This document shows positions 1-8,426 of a stretch of 64,000 nt of DNA, piece after piece; positions within the stretch are counted from its first letter, which is position 1; every line of letters starts with the position of its first letter. The stretch covers positions 1,181,980 through 1,245,979 of the forward strand of contig NZ_MSCN01000001.1 of assembly GCF_002954685.1 (NCBI RefSeq), given 5' to 3'. A model generated the notes under the pieces. It was not told the DNA's origin, searched no databases, and was given only the letters and a program-made list of their open reading frames with translations. This DNA is from Polaribacter porphyrae (GTDB lineage Bacteria; Bacteroidota; Bacteroidia; Flavobacteriales; Flavobacteriaceae). A program made the translations under genes and the position numbers.

Positions 1-687
1 CATAAACAGTCCAAAAAGGAAACCTATTTGTTGTTTCTTATCGGTTTTCCAATACAAATACCACATTGCAAAGAATAAAATTAGATAACTAAATGCCTCG
101 TACAATTGTGTTGGATGACGTGCAAAATCTTCACCATTTACTTTAAAAATTACTCCAAAATCTGTACCCGTTTTTTTACCAACAATTTCTGAATTCATAA
201 AATTACCTGTTCTGATGAAAAAACCAGCCAAAGCCACCATTATTGCTAGTCTATCTAAAATAAATAGCCAAGGTTTTTGTAAATGCTTTTTTGCATAAAA
301 GTACATTGCTATTGGGATTGCTATTGCAGCACCATGACTTGCGAAACCAGTATAACCAGTAAATTTCCATCCTTCAATAAAACCAAATAAAGTATCACCT
401 TTACTTTCTTTTATTGGTAAAAATATCTCTAACAAATGATCTTGATAATGACTCCAACTATAAAAAAACACATCTCCTAAACGCATACCAATTAACATAG
501 ATATAAACACGTACATAAAAATAGTGTCTAATTTTTCAACTGGAATCTTGTCTTCTATATAAATTTTCTTCATTAAGTGTAAACCCAATAAAAAAGCGGC
601 AACAAACATTAAGCTGTACCAACGAATTACAAAAAAACCTAAATCTATTCCTAAAGATGGATTCCACTCTATTGCTAAAAAATTCAT
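1..687 (-). CDS. lgt: Prolipoprotein diacylglyceryl transferase (C-terminus off the window)
   Basis: The reverse strand is open from an ATG at 687 to the window edge (229 codons, no stop), so the C-terminus is missing. The translation starts MNFLAIEWNPSLG and continues FFVIRWYSLMF, a typical Lgt N-terminus. It has several membrane helices and the Lgt signature region around GYTGFASHGAAI followed by DRLAIMAVALAGFFIRTGNFMN, with the conserved Arg-Asn-Gly-type loop and HPTQLYE further on. Lgt moves diacylglyceryl from phosphatidylglycerol to the lipobox cysteine of prolipoproteins in the inner membrane. The window encodes several lipobox proteins that would be its substrates. It lies downstream of yidD in the same direction. 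The family call is secure; only the end is unseen. Confidence 0.95.
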   Translation of the reverse strand, partial: MNFLAIEWNPSLGIDLGFFVIRWYSLMFVAAFLLGLHLMKKIYIEDKIPVEKLDTIFMYVFISMLIGMRLGDVFFYSWSHYQDHLLEIFLPIKESKGDTLFGFIEGWKFTGYTGFASHGAAIAIPIAMYFYAKKHLQKPWLFILDRLAIMVALAGFFIRTGNFMNSEIVGKKTGTDFGVIFKVNGEDFARHPTQLYEAFSYLILFFAMWYLYWKTDKKQQIGFLFGLFM

Positions 688-706
688 ATTTTAATCTATT
701 CTTTTT

Positions 707-791
707 GTCATTGCGAATTTAATGAAGCAATTTGTATCTTAAAAGTTCTCGATACAATTTTTTCATATTTCAAAAACCACTCGAACTGACA
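707..791. repeat. Two dispersed repeat units between lgt and yidD
   Basis: Positions 707-738 hold GTCATTGCGAATTTAATGAA then GCAATTTGTAT, one arm of the 'GTCATTGCGAA...GAAGCAAT' repeat; the same family appears as a full inverted pair inside purL (33192-33263). Positions 745-791 (TTCTCGATACAATTTT ... CACTCGAACTGACATT) look like a second family of flavobacterial intergenic repeat. This unit overlaps the 3' end of yidD and encodes its last residues. That both are dispersed families is recalled knowledge plus the in-window match; copy number was not measured. Confidence 0.6.
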
Positions 792-1081
792 TTCTTAATT
801 TTTTTTTTTTCTGGAACTGGATCATAACCACTACCTCCCCAAGGATGGCAACTAAAAATTCTTTTCAATGCTAACCAGCCTCCAGAAAATAAACCATGTT
901 TTTGTAATGCCTCTATTGTGTAATGAGAACAAGTTGGATTATACCTACATGTTGCTGGCGTATATGGTGATATTGCTGTTTGATAAAAACGAACCAATAA
1001 TATAAATGGATATGATAGAAATCCCCTGTTTCCCCAAAGGGGAGCAGAACGTGACTTTCTTATGTTATTATCATTACTCAT
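770..1081 (-). CDS. yidD: Membrane protein insertion efficiency factor YidD
   Basis: 103 residues. The core from about residue 24, [20 protein letters not shown] then [19 protein letters not shown] and [12 protein letters not shown], is the YidD family (Pfam Haemolytic domain) with its conserved cysteines. YidD is a small membrane-associated protein that assists YidC-dependent insertion. The family is usually 70-85 residues. Here the extra N-terminal part ([10 protein letters not shown]) is encoded by a CCCC/GGGG palindrome at 1023-1050, and the C-terminal tail (NVSSSGF) by a repeat at 745-791, so repeats seem to have extended both ends. No other in-frame ATG is available before the core. It lies between cysS and lgt, same strand. 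Confidence 0.9.
   Translation of the reverse strand: MSNDNNIRKSRSAPLWGNRGFLSYPFILLVRFYQTAISPYTPATCRYNPTCSHYTIEALQKHGLFSGGWLALKRIFSCHPWGGSGYDPVPEKKKIKNVSSSGF
1023..1050. repeat. CCCCAAAGGGG palindrome inside yidD
   Basis: A G/C-rich palindrome (CCCCTGTTTCCCCAAAGGGG and flanks) stands out from the AT-rich background and falls within the yidD reading frame, encoding the non-conserved N-terminal stretch. It resembles the flavobacterial repeat units built on CCCTTTGGG, one of which lies 60 bp away at 1102-1128. Confidence 0.55.
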
Positions 1082-1101
1082 TTATTTTCCATTATAGAAC
1101 T

Positions 1102-1128
1102 CCTTCCCTTTGGGAAGGTTGGGATGGG
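1102..1128. repeat. Short palindromic repeat between cysS and yidD
   Basis: CCTTCCCTTTGGGAAGG followed by TTGGGATGGG: a perfect short palindrome with a G-rich tail, in the 50-bp gap between cysS and yidD. This is the form of a common flavobacterial dispersed intergenic repeat (recalled, not searched). Confidence 0.6.
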
Positions 1129-1131
1129 CTA

Positions 1132-2610
1132 TTAATTTATTGAAAAAGTTGTTCCTTCTCTGCCATCTTTTAATTGAATTCCTAGTTCTAATAACTGATC
1201 TCTAATTTGATCTGACAATGCCCAGTCTTTATTTTCTCTTGCTTCTTTTCTTAATTTAATTAGCAACTCTACTACTCCAGTAATCTTTTCAGAATTGTCT
1301 TGCAAATTTTCATTCATCAAACCTAAAATATCAAATACAAAAGCATTCATTGTGGTTTTAAATGTTGATAAATCTTCTAATGCTAAACTAGCTTTGTTTT
1401 CTCTAATTTGATTGATAACTTTAACAGCCTCAAATAAATGCGATATTAAAATTGGTGTATTAAAATCATCATTCATGGCATCATAACAATCTGATTTCCA
1501 TTTTTCCACATCATAAGTAGAGATTTTCCCTGCTTCAATTTTAGTAAGATAGTCAACTGCATCCATCAACTTTGTATGTCCTTTTTCTGATGCTTCTAAT
1601 GCTTCTCCTGAAAAATCTAATATACTTCTATAATTGGCTTGCATACAGAAAAAACGAATCACAGATGCAGAAAATGGTTTGGGTAAAATATTATTTTCTC
1701 CTGATAAAATTTCGTTTGGTAAAATAAAATTCCCTGTTGACTTTGCCATTTTCTGGCTATTCAACAACAACATATTGGTGTGCATCCAATAATTTACTGG
1801 TTTAACTCCAGAACACGTTTTAGATTGTGCTATTTCACATTCGTGATGAGGGAATTTTAAATCCATTCCACCTCCATGAATATCGAATTGTGTTCCTAAA
1901 TATTTGGTACTCATTACAGAACACTCTAAATGCCACCCAGGAAAACCATCTGACCAAGGAGAAGGCCAACGCATAATGTGCCTTTCATCAGCTTTTTTCC
2001 AAAGTGCAAAATCTTGTGGGTTTTTCTTATCAGATTGCCCATCAAGAGTTCTGGTATTATGAATTAAGTCTTCTACTTTTCTACCAGATAAAATACCATA
2101 ATTTTCTTTTTTATTGTATTCTAAAACATCAAAATAAACAGAGCCATTTACTTCATACCCAAAACCTTTTTGAATGATTTCTTTAATCATTTCTATTTGC
2201 TCAACAATATGACCTGTTGCAGTAGGCTCTATACTTGGTGGTAGAAAGTTGTAGTTTTTTAAAACATTGTGAAAATCAACTGTATATTTTTGAACCACCT
2301 CCATAGGTTCTATCTGCTCTAAACGTGCTTTTTTAGAAATTCTATCTTCGCCTTCATCTGCATCATTTTCTAAATGACCTGCATCTGTAATATTACGCAC
2401 ATAACGTACCTTATAGCCTAAATGTAAAAGATATCTATACACCACATCAAAGAACATAAATGTTCTTACATTTCCTAAATGTGCATTGCTATATACTGTT
2501 GGTCCACAAACATACATACCCACATATCCTTCTATTAAAGGCTTAAAATCCTCTTTAGATTTTGTAAGAGAATTGTATATTTTAAGTTGATTTTCTTTGT
2601 AGAGTTCCAT
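1132..2610 (-). CDS. cysS: Cysteinyl-tRNA synthetase
   Basis: 492 residues from the ATG at 2610. A longer frame begins at 2649, but its extra 13 residues (MPIFIHCKL...) are not conserved family sequence, and [17 protein letters not shown] is the usual start. Class I synthetase: zinc ligand Cys35 in [12 protein letters not shown]-type motif HLGN at 44-47, further zinc ligands Cys230 (HLECSVMS) and the HHECE region at 255-259, and KMAKS at 287-291 for KMSKS. It charges tRNA-Cys in the cytoplasm. A C-terminal helical domain ends in EGTTFSIN. It is first in a leftward cysS-yidD-lgt series. Confidence 0.97.
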   Translation of the reverse strand: MELYKENQLKIYNSLTKSKEDFKPLIEGYVGMYVCGPTVYSNAHLGNVRTFMFFDVVYRYLLHLGYKVRYVRNITDAGHLENDADEGEDRISKKARLEQIEPMEVVQKYTVDFHNVLKNYNFLPPSIEPTATGHIVEQIEMIKEIIQKGFGYEVNGSVYFDVLEYNKKENYGILSGRKVEDLIHNTRTLDGQSDKKNPQDFALWKKADERHIMRWPSPWSDGFPGWHLECSVMSTKYLGTQFDIHGGGMDLKFPHHECEIAQSKTCSGVKPVNYWMHTNMLLLNSQKMAKSTGNFILPNEILSGENNILPKPFSASVIRFFCMQANYRSILDFSGEALEASEKGHTKLMDAVDYLTKIEAGKISTYDVEKWKSDCYDAMNDDFNTPILISHLFEAVKVINQIRENKASLALEDLSTFKTTMNAFVFDILGLMNENLQDNSEKITGVVELLIKLRKEARENKDWALSDQIRDQLLELGIQLKDGREGTTFSIN

Positions 2611-2706
2611 TAAAAAAGTGACTAATTTACAGTGGATAAAGATAGGCACTTTAAGAAGAATAACGAAATGGAATTTGTTAGAAGTTTTACAAAAATTATT
2701 TGTAAT

Positions 2707-4059
2707 TTATTTGATTACAATACTACTGTAGTCACCATTAATTTTTATCAAATTATTAGAAGCTAGTACTTTTTTTGACACACCTACTCTATTATTTTCA
2801 AGTTTTACTCTGTTTACATTGTATTTGTATTTACAAGCAACATCTCCTAAAAAAAGTTCTGCGTTAGATTGACTTAAATTTAAAATAAACTCTCCAAAAT
2901 CAGATTTAAAACTTTTTATTGTTAATTCACCGAATTTATCAGTAAGATTTACATTTTCATTTATTCTTATAATCTTAACTCCTGAAGAATTATTAGATAA
3001 TTTTGTATTTGTAACTGATGCTATTTTAGCATCAGTTACATTGTTTAAAAATAAAGTACAAGCATTTAAATCTTTAATTGTTACTGGCGAATAGTTGATT
3101 GTTAATTTTCCACCATTTAAGTTTTGAGCATCAAATGTGCCATAATTTACGTTACCATAAGCAACCGTATTTGGTAATTTTACTTTACAGTGACGTGTAT
3201 TTAAATCGAAAGTTGCTCCTTTTGGTACTTTAATTTCTATTCTTTTTTTAATTTTTACTTTTTTGCCATCAATTTTTAAATCATCAGAATCTGAATGAAA
3301 ATTGAAATTCATACTCTTTAAAACTTCTTTAGCTTTTGCCAACCCTTTTCTTATTTCTTCTGTATCTACTTCTTTAATTTCAACTCTAGCTTTTTTAAAA
3401 GCTTTTTTCATTTTTTCTTTAGATTTAGCGAACTCTTTTCTCATTTTTTCCTTATCAAACCTCATTTTTGTTTTAAGTTCTTTATACTCTTTAGTCTTTT
3501 TAAAAGCTTCCCACTCTTCTTTTGAATTTATTTCAATATCATGATCATCATCTTTCCACATAAATTCATATTTCCCATTTTTCTCCATATTTTCATCTAA
3601 TTCTTCCAAATCAAAATCAAAGTCAAAATCAAAGTCAAAATCCATATTTGGTAATACAATAGCTTCTATATTAGACATGTCTATATCTGGAATATTAAAA
3701 TCAAAGTCCATATTATCAAAAATTACAAAGTTGTTTTTAAAACTAGAGGATTTATTTCCTTTCGATAAAATTTCTACTCTTTTTTTATTGCCTAATGCTT
3801 CGAATTCCCAGTTTTTAAAGTATTTTTCTGCCAATTCTTTATCCACGCCTTCTATTTCTATATAAGCGTTTACTTGTACTTCATTTTTATTCCAAGTGGT
3901 TACATCTATATCTGTGTTAGATGCATTTATCTGCACCTCTACATCTTTGTTTGTTGTAAAGTTTTCAGAGAACTTTTTATCAAATTTTTGTGCATAAACT
4001 GTTGCTAAAAAACAGATTGCTACTAATGTGATAATTTGTTTATATGATTTGTGTTTCAT
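2707..4059 (-). CDS. Secreted DUF4097/adhesin-like protein of the sigma/anti-sigma operon
   Basis: 450 residues with a signal peptide (KQIITLVAICFLATVYA, then QKFDKK). The N-terminal and C-terminal parts are beta-rich with many Asn/Asp and resemble DUF4097-type putative adhesins (FDLNTRHCKVKLPN, YGTFDAQNLNGGKLTINYSP). Between them are a Phe-Asp dipeptide run around residues 140-151 and a very charged Lys/Glu helical stretch at about 175-250. It overlaps the anti-sigma gene upstream by 20 bp, so it belongs to the same transcript. An envelope role sensed or controlled by the ECF pair is an inference; the biochemical function is unknown. Confidence 0.75.
   Translation of the reverse strand: MKHKSYKQIITLVAICFLATVYAQKFDKKFSENFTTNKDVEVQINASNTDIDVTTWNKNEVQVNAYIEIEGVDKELAEKYFKNWEFEALGNKKRVEILSKGNKSSSFKNNFVIFDNMDFDFNIPDIDMSNIEAIVLPNMDFDFDFDFDFDLEELDENMEKNGKYEFMWKDDDHDIEINSKEEWEAFKKTKEYKELKTKMRFDKEKMRKEFAKSKEKMKKAFKKARVEIKEVDTEEIRKGLAKAKEVLKSMNFNFHSDSDDLKIDGKKVKIKKRIEIKVPKGATFDLNTRHCKVKLPNTVAYGNVNYGTFDAQNLNGGKLTINYSPVTIKDLNACTLFLNNVTDAKIASVTNTKLSNNSSGVKIIRINENVNLTDKFGELTIKSFKSDFGEFILNLSQSNAELFLGDVACKYKYNVNRVKLENNRVGVSKKVLASNNLIKINGDYSSIVIK
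3609..3645 (-). repeat. 12-bp tandem repeat coding for Asp-Phe dipeptides
   Basis: Three copies of a 12-bp unit made of two 6-bp variants (TCAAAATCAAAG read on the plus strand) encode a (DF)n run in the secreted protein. Such short tandem coding repeats can change length by slippage in multiples of two residues without loss of frame. Confidence 0.75.
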
Positions 4060-4603
4060 TTGTTTGTGTGTTTAAATTTTTAAGTTGTTTTAATTGTTTT
4101 TTCAAACGTTTTAACAGCTGTAAGCGTAATTGTAAATTACGTATTAATGCATCTATTGTTGCATCATTAACCCCTTTTGTATTGAGCTCTTTGGTTAATG
4201 ATTTGTATTCTTTTGTTAATTCTGTTATTTTTAATAAATAACCATCAACTAATTCTTTGTTTTCATCATTTAAATCTAACTGACTGATTTCTATATTTAT
4301 ACTATTTACATAATAGTTTTCTATCGTTTGAAATTCTGGAGAAATTGTACCTAAAGTAAGTTTTGTTGGTTCATTTACTTTAGGAGTATCATCAACAGTA
4401 TTAACTGGATAAAATTTTATAGCTAAACTAATTAATAGAACTATTGATGCTGCTACAGATAACCATTTAAAATTGTATTTTTTTTGTTTTGGCTGATGTA
4501 GTTCTTGCTGTAATAAATTTTCAAATTTTGTGGAATGATTTGTAGATAATTCTACATGTTCTTCTTTATAATTTTTTAATTGCTCTTTAATATCCTGCTG
4601 CAT
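4040..4603 (-). CDS. Putative membrane anti-sigma factor
   Basis: 187 residues: a soluble N-terminal part of about 45 residues, one membrane helix at about 48-64 (WLSVAASIVLLISLAIKFY), and an external helical, Leu/Lys-rich C-terminal part (LRLQLLKRLKKQLKQLKNL). Size, single helix and position directly after an ECF sigma gene (17-bp overlap, 4587-4603) are typical of Bacteroidota anti-sigma proteins. No zinc-binding ZAS motif is visible, so the assignment rests on topology and context. It also overlaps the secreted-protein gene downstream by 20 bp, suggesting translational coupling of all three. Confidence 0.7.
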   Translation of the reverse strand: MQQDIKEQLKNYKEEHVELSTNHSTKFENLLQQELHQPKQKKYNFKWLSVAASIVLLISLAIKFYPVNTVDDTPKVNEPTKLTLGTISPEFQTIENYYVNSINIEISQLDLNDENKELVDGYLLKITELTKEYKSLTKELNTKGVNDATIDALIRNLQLRLQLLKRLKKQLKQLKNLNTQTNETQII

Positions 4604-5144
4604 AACTCGTATTTTTTAATTGTTCTTTTAATAACCTTTTACCTCTTAATAAATGCGTTCTAGATGTATTTTCTGTAATGTTTAATACTTTAGATATTTC
4701 TTGATGGTCATAACCTTCTAATAAATATAAGGTTAGCACTAATCTGTATTTATCTTTTAAATTTTTAATTACTCTAATAATTTCATCTACATTAATTGAA
4801 GCTGCTACTTGCCAATCATCATCATTTTCCTTTTTATAAACCTCTTCATTAATAGAAACTAATTCTAATTTATTCTTCTTTAATTGATCTATACTTTGGT
4901 TAACAACAATGCGTTTTAGCCATGCTCCAAAAGGGACTTCATTCTTATAAGAGTCAATCTTTTTAAAAGCTTTTATAAATGCTTCTTGCATTACATCTTC
5001 AGCAATAAAACGATCTTTAACATATCTAAACGCAACATTAAGCATGGCACTACAATACAAATTGTACAATTTCATTTGTGCTTTTGCATCATTTTTTTTG
5101 CATTGATCTATTATTGGTTGATGTAATTGTTTGGTTGGTTTCAT
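4587..5144 (-). CDS. ECF-type RNA polymerase sigma factor
   Basis: 185 residues. Region 2 is seen in FRYVKDRFIAEDVMQEAFIK and KAFKKIDSYKNEVPFGAWLK, and region 4 in LKDKYRLVLTLYLLEGYDHQ followed by EISKVLNITENTSRTHLLRG, the helix-turn-helix that reads the -35 box. Regions 1 and 3 are absent, as in ECF factors. It is the first gene of an overlapping triplet with a membrane anti-sigma and a secreted protein. A promoter of ECF form (AAC - 16 bp - CGTC) lies just upstream at 5165-5191, so autoregulation is likely. Confidence 0.95.
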   Translation of the reverse strand: MKPTKQLHQPIIDQCKKNDAKAQMKLYNLYCSAMLNVAFRYVKDRFIAEDVMQEAFIKAFKKIDSYKNEVPFGAWLKRIVVNQSIDQLKKNKLELVSINEEVYKKENDDDWQVAASINVDEIIRVIKNLKDKYRLVLTLYLLEGYDHQEISKVLNITENTSRTHLLRGKRLLKEQLKNTSYAAGY

Positions 5145-5164
5145 TACTACATTCTTATCTTATA

Positions 5165-5191
5165 GACGAATGATATTTCTCTGTGTTGCAA
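5165..5191 (-). promoter_or_regulatory. Predicted ECF-dependent promoter (AAC-N16-CGTC)
   Basis: On the minus strand TTGCAAC (5191-5185) is followed after exactly 16 bp by CGTC (5168-5165), then TATAAG, 20 bp before the sigma-factor ATG. AAC at -35 and CGTC at -10 with 16-17 bp spacing is the general signature of ECF sigma promoters. Its place directly before the sigma gene suggests an autoregulatory loop. It does not fit the housekeeping TTG/TAnnTTTG pattern. Confidence 0.6.
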
Positions 5192-5242
5192 AATGAATAA
5201 AATTTTATCTTTTTTATCTTAAAAATCTTTAAAAATAAAAAA

Positions 5243-5260
5243 TCCTCTTTTTAAAGAGGA
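5243..5260 (-). terminator. Terminator of the histidine kinase gene, enclosing its stop codon
   Basis: A perfect 7-bp stem (TCCTCTT/AAGAGGA) with a 4-nt loop is followed on the minus strand by a T-rich run (TTTTTTATTTTT). The kinase stop codon (5253-5251) lies within the hairpin, so terminator and coding end overlap. Confidence 0.75.
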
Positions 5261-7146
5261 ATTATAATTGTTGCAGAAGTACCTGATTTTGAGCTTGGTT
5301 TATAATTAATAGTTCCATTAATCATATCAATTCTACTTTTAATATTTAAGACACCATGCCCTTTTTTATTATCGTTATTCATACCTACTCCATTGTCTTC
5401 AACCAGTAGAATTAATTTATTTTCTTGTTTATATAACAATACATTTACTTCTGTTGCTTTTGAATGTTTTACAATATTAGTTACCAATTCTTGTGCAACT
5501 CTGTATAAACTAATTTCTATTCGTTCGTCAAAACGCTCGTTAATTTCAAAATACTCAAATTTATGATGGATGTCAGAATAATTGAATGTGCTTTTTAATA
5601 AATCGGCTATTGCTTCAATTAAACCACTTTCTAGCAATGTTCTAGGCATCATTTGATGCGATATATTTCTAATCTCATCAGCAGATTTAGAGCAATTATT
5701 ATAAATTTTATCTAAAGCTTCTTTTTGATTTTTATCTTTTTCGTTGTCTCTTACATGATTAATTGCCATTTTTAATGCGGCCATTTCTTGCCCTATACCA
5801 TCGTGTAAATCTTTACTAATTTTTTTACGTTCATCTTCAGAAGCTTTTAAAACAGCTTCAAAACCTTTTTCTTTTTCTTCTAAAATTGCTTGTTGTAAAG
5901 CCTGTTTTTGTTTTGCCTTATTTCTATTATAGAATAGTAAACCTACTAGTATTAGAAAACCCAACCCAGCAACTAGTAATAATTGAGTTGTTCTTTGTGA
6001 TGCTATTGTAGTTTTTTGAGTTTGTAATTCTAATTTTTGTTCAGTGATTTGTTTTTCTTTTTCGGCTGTTTCATATTTAACTTCTAAACTCGATATTTTA
6101 TTAAGGTTATTTTCATTAAGAATAGAATCTTTGTAAACACTTTTTAGTTTAAAATAAGCTAAAGCTTTTTTGGGATTATTTCTTCTAGTTTCTAACTCAT
6201 ACAAATAACTGTAATTATCCACTAACATCAATTTATCTTTTAAGCCTTTAAATAAAGTCAAACTCTCATTTAAAATTTTATTAGATTTATTAAATTGATT
6301 CATATTGTACAACGCTTCTCCAATATTCATTTTTGCGATACCAATAGTAACTTTATCTTGGTATTCTTGTGCTAATCTTAAAGATTTTTTATAATAATTA
6401 ATAGCTTTATTAAAATTACCTTTATAAAAATATATAGCACCAATATTAGAATACACTATGGCAATACCTTCTTGATGCTTTGTTTTGTTAATTAACTTTT
6501 CCGTTTTTATATAAAATTTTAAAGACTCATCTAGTTTGCCAAACTTTAAAAGCATATTCCCTTTTTCTAGATAAACAGAATACAAAACATCATTATTCAA
6601 GTTTTTACTTTCTGCTATTTCTACAGAGTTATTAATCACTTTTAAAGCTTCTTTATATTTTTTTAATTTCCAATAATTTTGCCCAATCATTAAATTTGCA
6701 ATAACACCTGTTACAGTATCTTTATTTTGATAAGATAAATCTCTAGCTTTAAAGAAATAATCCATTGATACATCAAAATCTCCTAAATTTTTATAAATAA
6801 CTCCTAATCTCTGATTAGCTTTAGCTTTTAATAAAAGGTTATTGATATTTTCTCCAATTTTTAACGCTTTAAATTGCTGTTCTTTAGCTTTATCATATTC
6901 TCCTTTTTGTTGATAATAAACGCCTAAAACAGAATGGTATCTAGAGAGCCAAACAGAATCTTTAGGTTTAAGTATTTTTTTTATTTCTTCAATATAAAAC
7001 TTCATTGAATCTAATTGTGAATATTGATTTTCAGTAATTTTTTCATGCAAAAGTTCAAGTTTTTTATTGTAAGATTCTTGGGCATCTACATCAAAAAAAA
7101 ATGAAAAAAGAATACAAAGAAATAAAGATGAGTATCTGGTTTTCAT
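5251..7146 (-). CDS. TPR-containing sensor histidine kinase (HisKA_3/HATPase)
   Basis: 631 residues. A signal peptide (MKTRYSSLFLCILFSFFFDV) leads into about six to seven TPR repeats (residues ~60-330; motifs such as AIVYSNIGAIYFYKGNFNKA), so the sensor is periplasmic. A membrane helix follows (LLLVAGLGFLILVGLLFY, ~385-402). The dimerisation domain has the phospho-accepting His448 in DERKKISKDLHDGIGQEMAA, and the ATPase domain has the N box (ELVTNIVKHS) and G1 box (VEDNGVGM). This is the NarL-type kinase class, which pairs with LuxR-type regulators, but no response regulator is adjacent. The partner and signal are unknown. Confidence 0.92.
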   Translation of the reverse strand: MKTRYSSLFLCILFSFFFDVDAQESYNKKLELLHEKITENQYSQLDSMKFYIEEIKKILKPKDSVWLSRYHSVLGVYYQQKGEYDKAKEQQFKALKIGENINNLLLKAKANQRLGVIYKNLGDFDVSMDYFFKARDLSYQNKDTVTGVIANLMIGQNYWKLKKYKEALKVINNSVEIAESKNLNNDVLYSVYLEKGNMLLKFGKLDESLKFYIKTEKLINKTKHQEGIAIVYSNIGAIYFYKGNFNKAINYYKKSLRLAQEYQDKVTIGIAKMNIGEALYNMNQFNKSNKILNESLTLFKGLKDKLMLVDNYSYLYELETRRNNPKKALAYFKLKSVYKDSILNENNLNKISSLEVKYETAEKEKQITEQKLELQTQKTTIASQRTTQLLLVAGLGFLILVGLLFYNRNKAKQKQALQQAILEEKEKGFEAVLKASEDERKKISKDLHDGIGQEMAALKMAINHVRDNEKDKNQKEALDKIYNNCSKSADEIRNISHQMMPRTLLESGLIEAIADLLKSTFNYSDIHHKFEYFEINERFDERIEISLYRVAQELVTNIVKHSKATEVNVLLYKQENKLILLVEDNGVGMNNDNKKGHGVLNIKSRIDMINGTINYKPSSKSGTSATIIIPL

Positions 7147-7248
7147 AGGTCTAGTTGAATTGGTTAATTTTTACATATAAATATAGATTTTATTTTTAAA
7201 AAACAGAAATTTTTACTTTTTGAATACAAAAGGTTATTTTTACAGCTA

Positions 7249-8319
7249 ATGGATATTAATAAAAAATCAGCTTTACAAGAAAAAGACGGAGTTTCAAAGC
7301 CTGAAACAACAAGTTCATTCAGTGCAGAAATTATCAAAAAAAATAGAACTAAAAGAAATTCTACTGAAGAATTTATTGCAAAAATTATAGCTGGTAATAT
7401 TACCTTTTTAAGCAAAGCTATTACTTTAGTAGAAAGTACAAATAGTAAGCATCAAGAAAAAGCTAATAAAATTTTAGAGGCTTGTTTACCTTTTGCAAAT
7501 AAATCTATAAGAATAGGAATTACAGGTGTTCCTGGAGTTGGAAAAAGCACGTTTATTGAAGCTTTTGGAAAACATTTAACTGCTCAAGGAAAAAAAGTAG
7601 CAGTTTTAGCTGTTGACCCAAGTAGTTCTGTAAATAAAGGTTCTATTTTAGGCGATAAAACTAGAATGGAACAACTGGTTACTGATAAAAATGCTTTTAT
7701 TAGACCCTCTCCTTCTGGAACTTCTTTAGGTGGTGTTGCTCAAAAAACTCGTGAAAGTATTATTTTATGTGAAGCTGCTGGTTTCGATACTATTCTAATT
7801 GAAACAGTTGGTGTTGGGCAATCAGAAACTTTGGTACATTCTATGGTTGATTTCTTTTTATTATTAAAGTTAGCAGGAGCTGGTGATGAATTACAAGGCA
7901 TAAAACGTGGCATTATAGAAATGGCTGATGCAATTGTTATTAATAAAGCTGATGGTGAGAATGAGAAAAATGCAAAAATTGCCAAAGTTGAATTTAATAG
8001 AGCTTTACATTTGTATCCTTTAAAAGAAAGTAACTGGCAACCAAAAGTTTTGACTGCAAGTGCATTACATCATTTTAATATTGATAAAATTGATGCAATG
8101 ATTAATAGATATTTTAATTTGACTAAAGAAAATAACTATTTTAACCAAAAAAGAAATGAGCAAAATAAGTTTTGGTTATTGTCTACAATAGAACAACAAT
8201 TAAAGGACAATTTTTATCAAAATCCTAAAATAAAAATTGCGTTACAAGAAGAGATTTTGAATTTAAAAAATAAAAAAACTACTCCTTTCAATGCTGCTAA
8301 ACGCTTGCTGAATTTATAG
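7249..8319 (+). CDS. meaB: Methylmalonyl-CoA mutase-associated GTPase MeaB
   Basis: 356 residues. G3E-family GTPase with Walker A GVPGVGKST at 93-101, metal-binding and switch residues in VDPSSSVNKGSILGDKTRM, the family block IRPSPSGTSLGGVA, Walker B-like ILIETVGVGQSE, and NKAD for guanine recognition. MeaB chaperones and protects adenosylcobalamin-dependent methylmalonyl-CoA mutase. The mutase genes are not in the window. The first ~40 residues are poorly conserved and Lys/Ser-rich. The start is the only ATG before the conserved core. It is divergent from the kinase gene. Confidence 0.95.
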   Translation: MDINKKSALQEKDGVSKPETTSSFSAEIIKKNRTKRNSTEEFIAKIIAGNITFLSKAITLVESTNSKHQEKANKILEACLPFANKSIRIGITGVPGVGKSTFIEAFGKHLTAQGKKVAVLAVDPSSSVNKGSILGDKTRMEQLVTDKNAFIRPSPSGTSLGGVAQKTRESIILCEAAGFDTILIETVGVGQSETLVHSMVDFFLLLKLAGAGDELQGIKRGIIEMADAIVINKADGENEKNAKIAKVEFNRALHLYPLKESNWQPKVLTASALHHFNIDKIDAMINRYFNLTKENNYFNQKRNEQNKFWLLSTIEQQLKDNFYQNPKIKIALQEEILNLKNKKTTPFNAAKRLLNL

Positions 8320-8381
8320 TTTAGCTTGCTTCTAAACTTAAAAAAATATAACTTCGCTAACTTTGAATTTAAGTCATTAAA

Positions 8382-8411
8382 ACGACGTATATTCGAATGT
8401 ACGTTGGCAGT
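8382..8411 (+). repeat. Left boundary half-site of a cassette-like unit
   Basis: CGACGTATATTCGAATGTAC followed by GTTGGCAGTA, immediately before the TIR gene. It resembles the right end of the longer site after the gene (CATATACAAACACGTTAGCG, 9466-9485) in the same orientation, and is an inverted match to that site's left end (CTGCCACCACCGTATAT). The layout parallels a gene cassette bounded by related recombination sites. Confidence 0.5.
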
Positions 8412-8426
8412 AAATTAAAAAAAACT

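Noticed and set aside
3609..3645. Short direct repeats as a CRISPR array
   Set aside because: The units are 12 bp, contiguous and in a coding frame; there are no spacers.
7164..7415. 83-residue minus-strand ORF overlapping the meaB start
   Set aside because: Antisense shadow over a conserved gene and its promoter; no family features.
8397..8426. Upstream ATG for the TIR gene
   Set aside because: Its codons are made by the boundary repeat and the conserved family start is at 8427.
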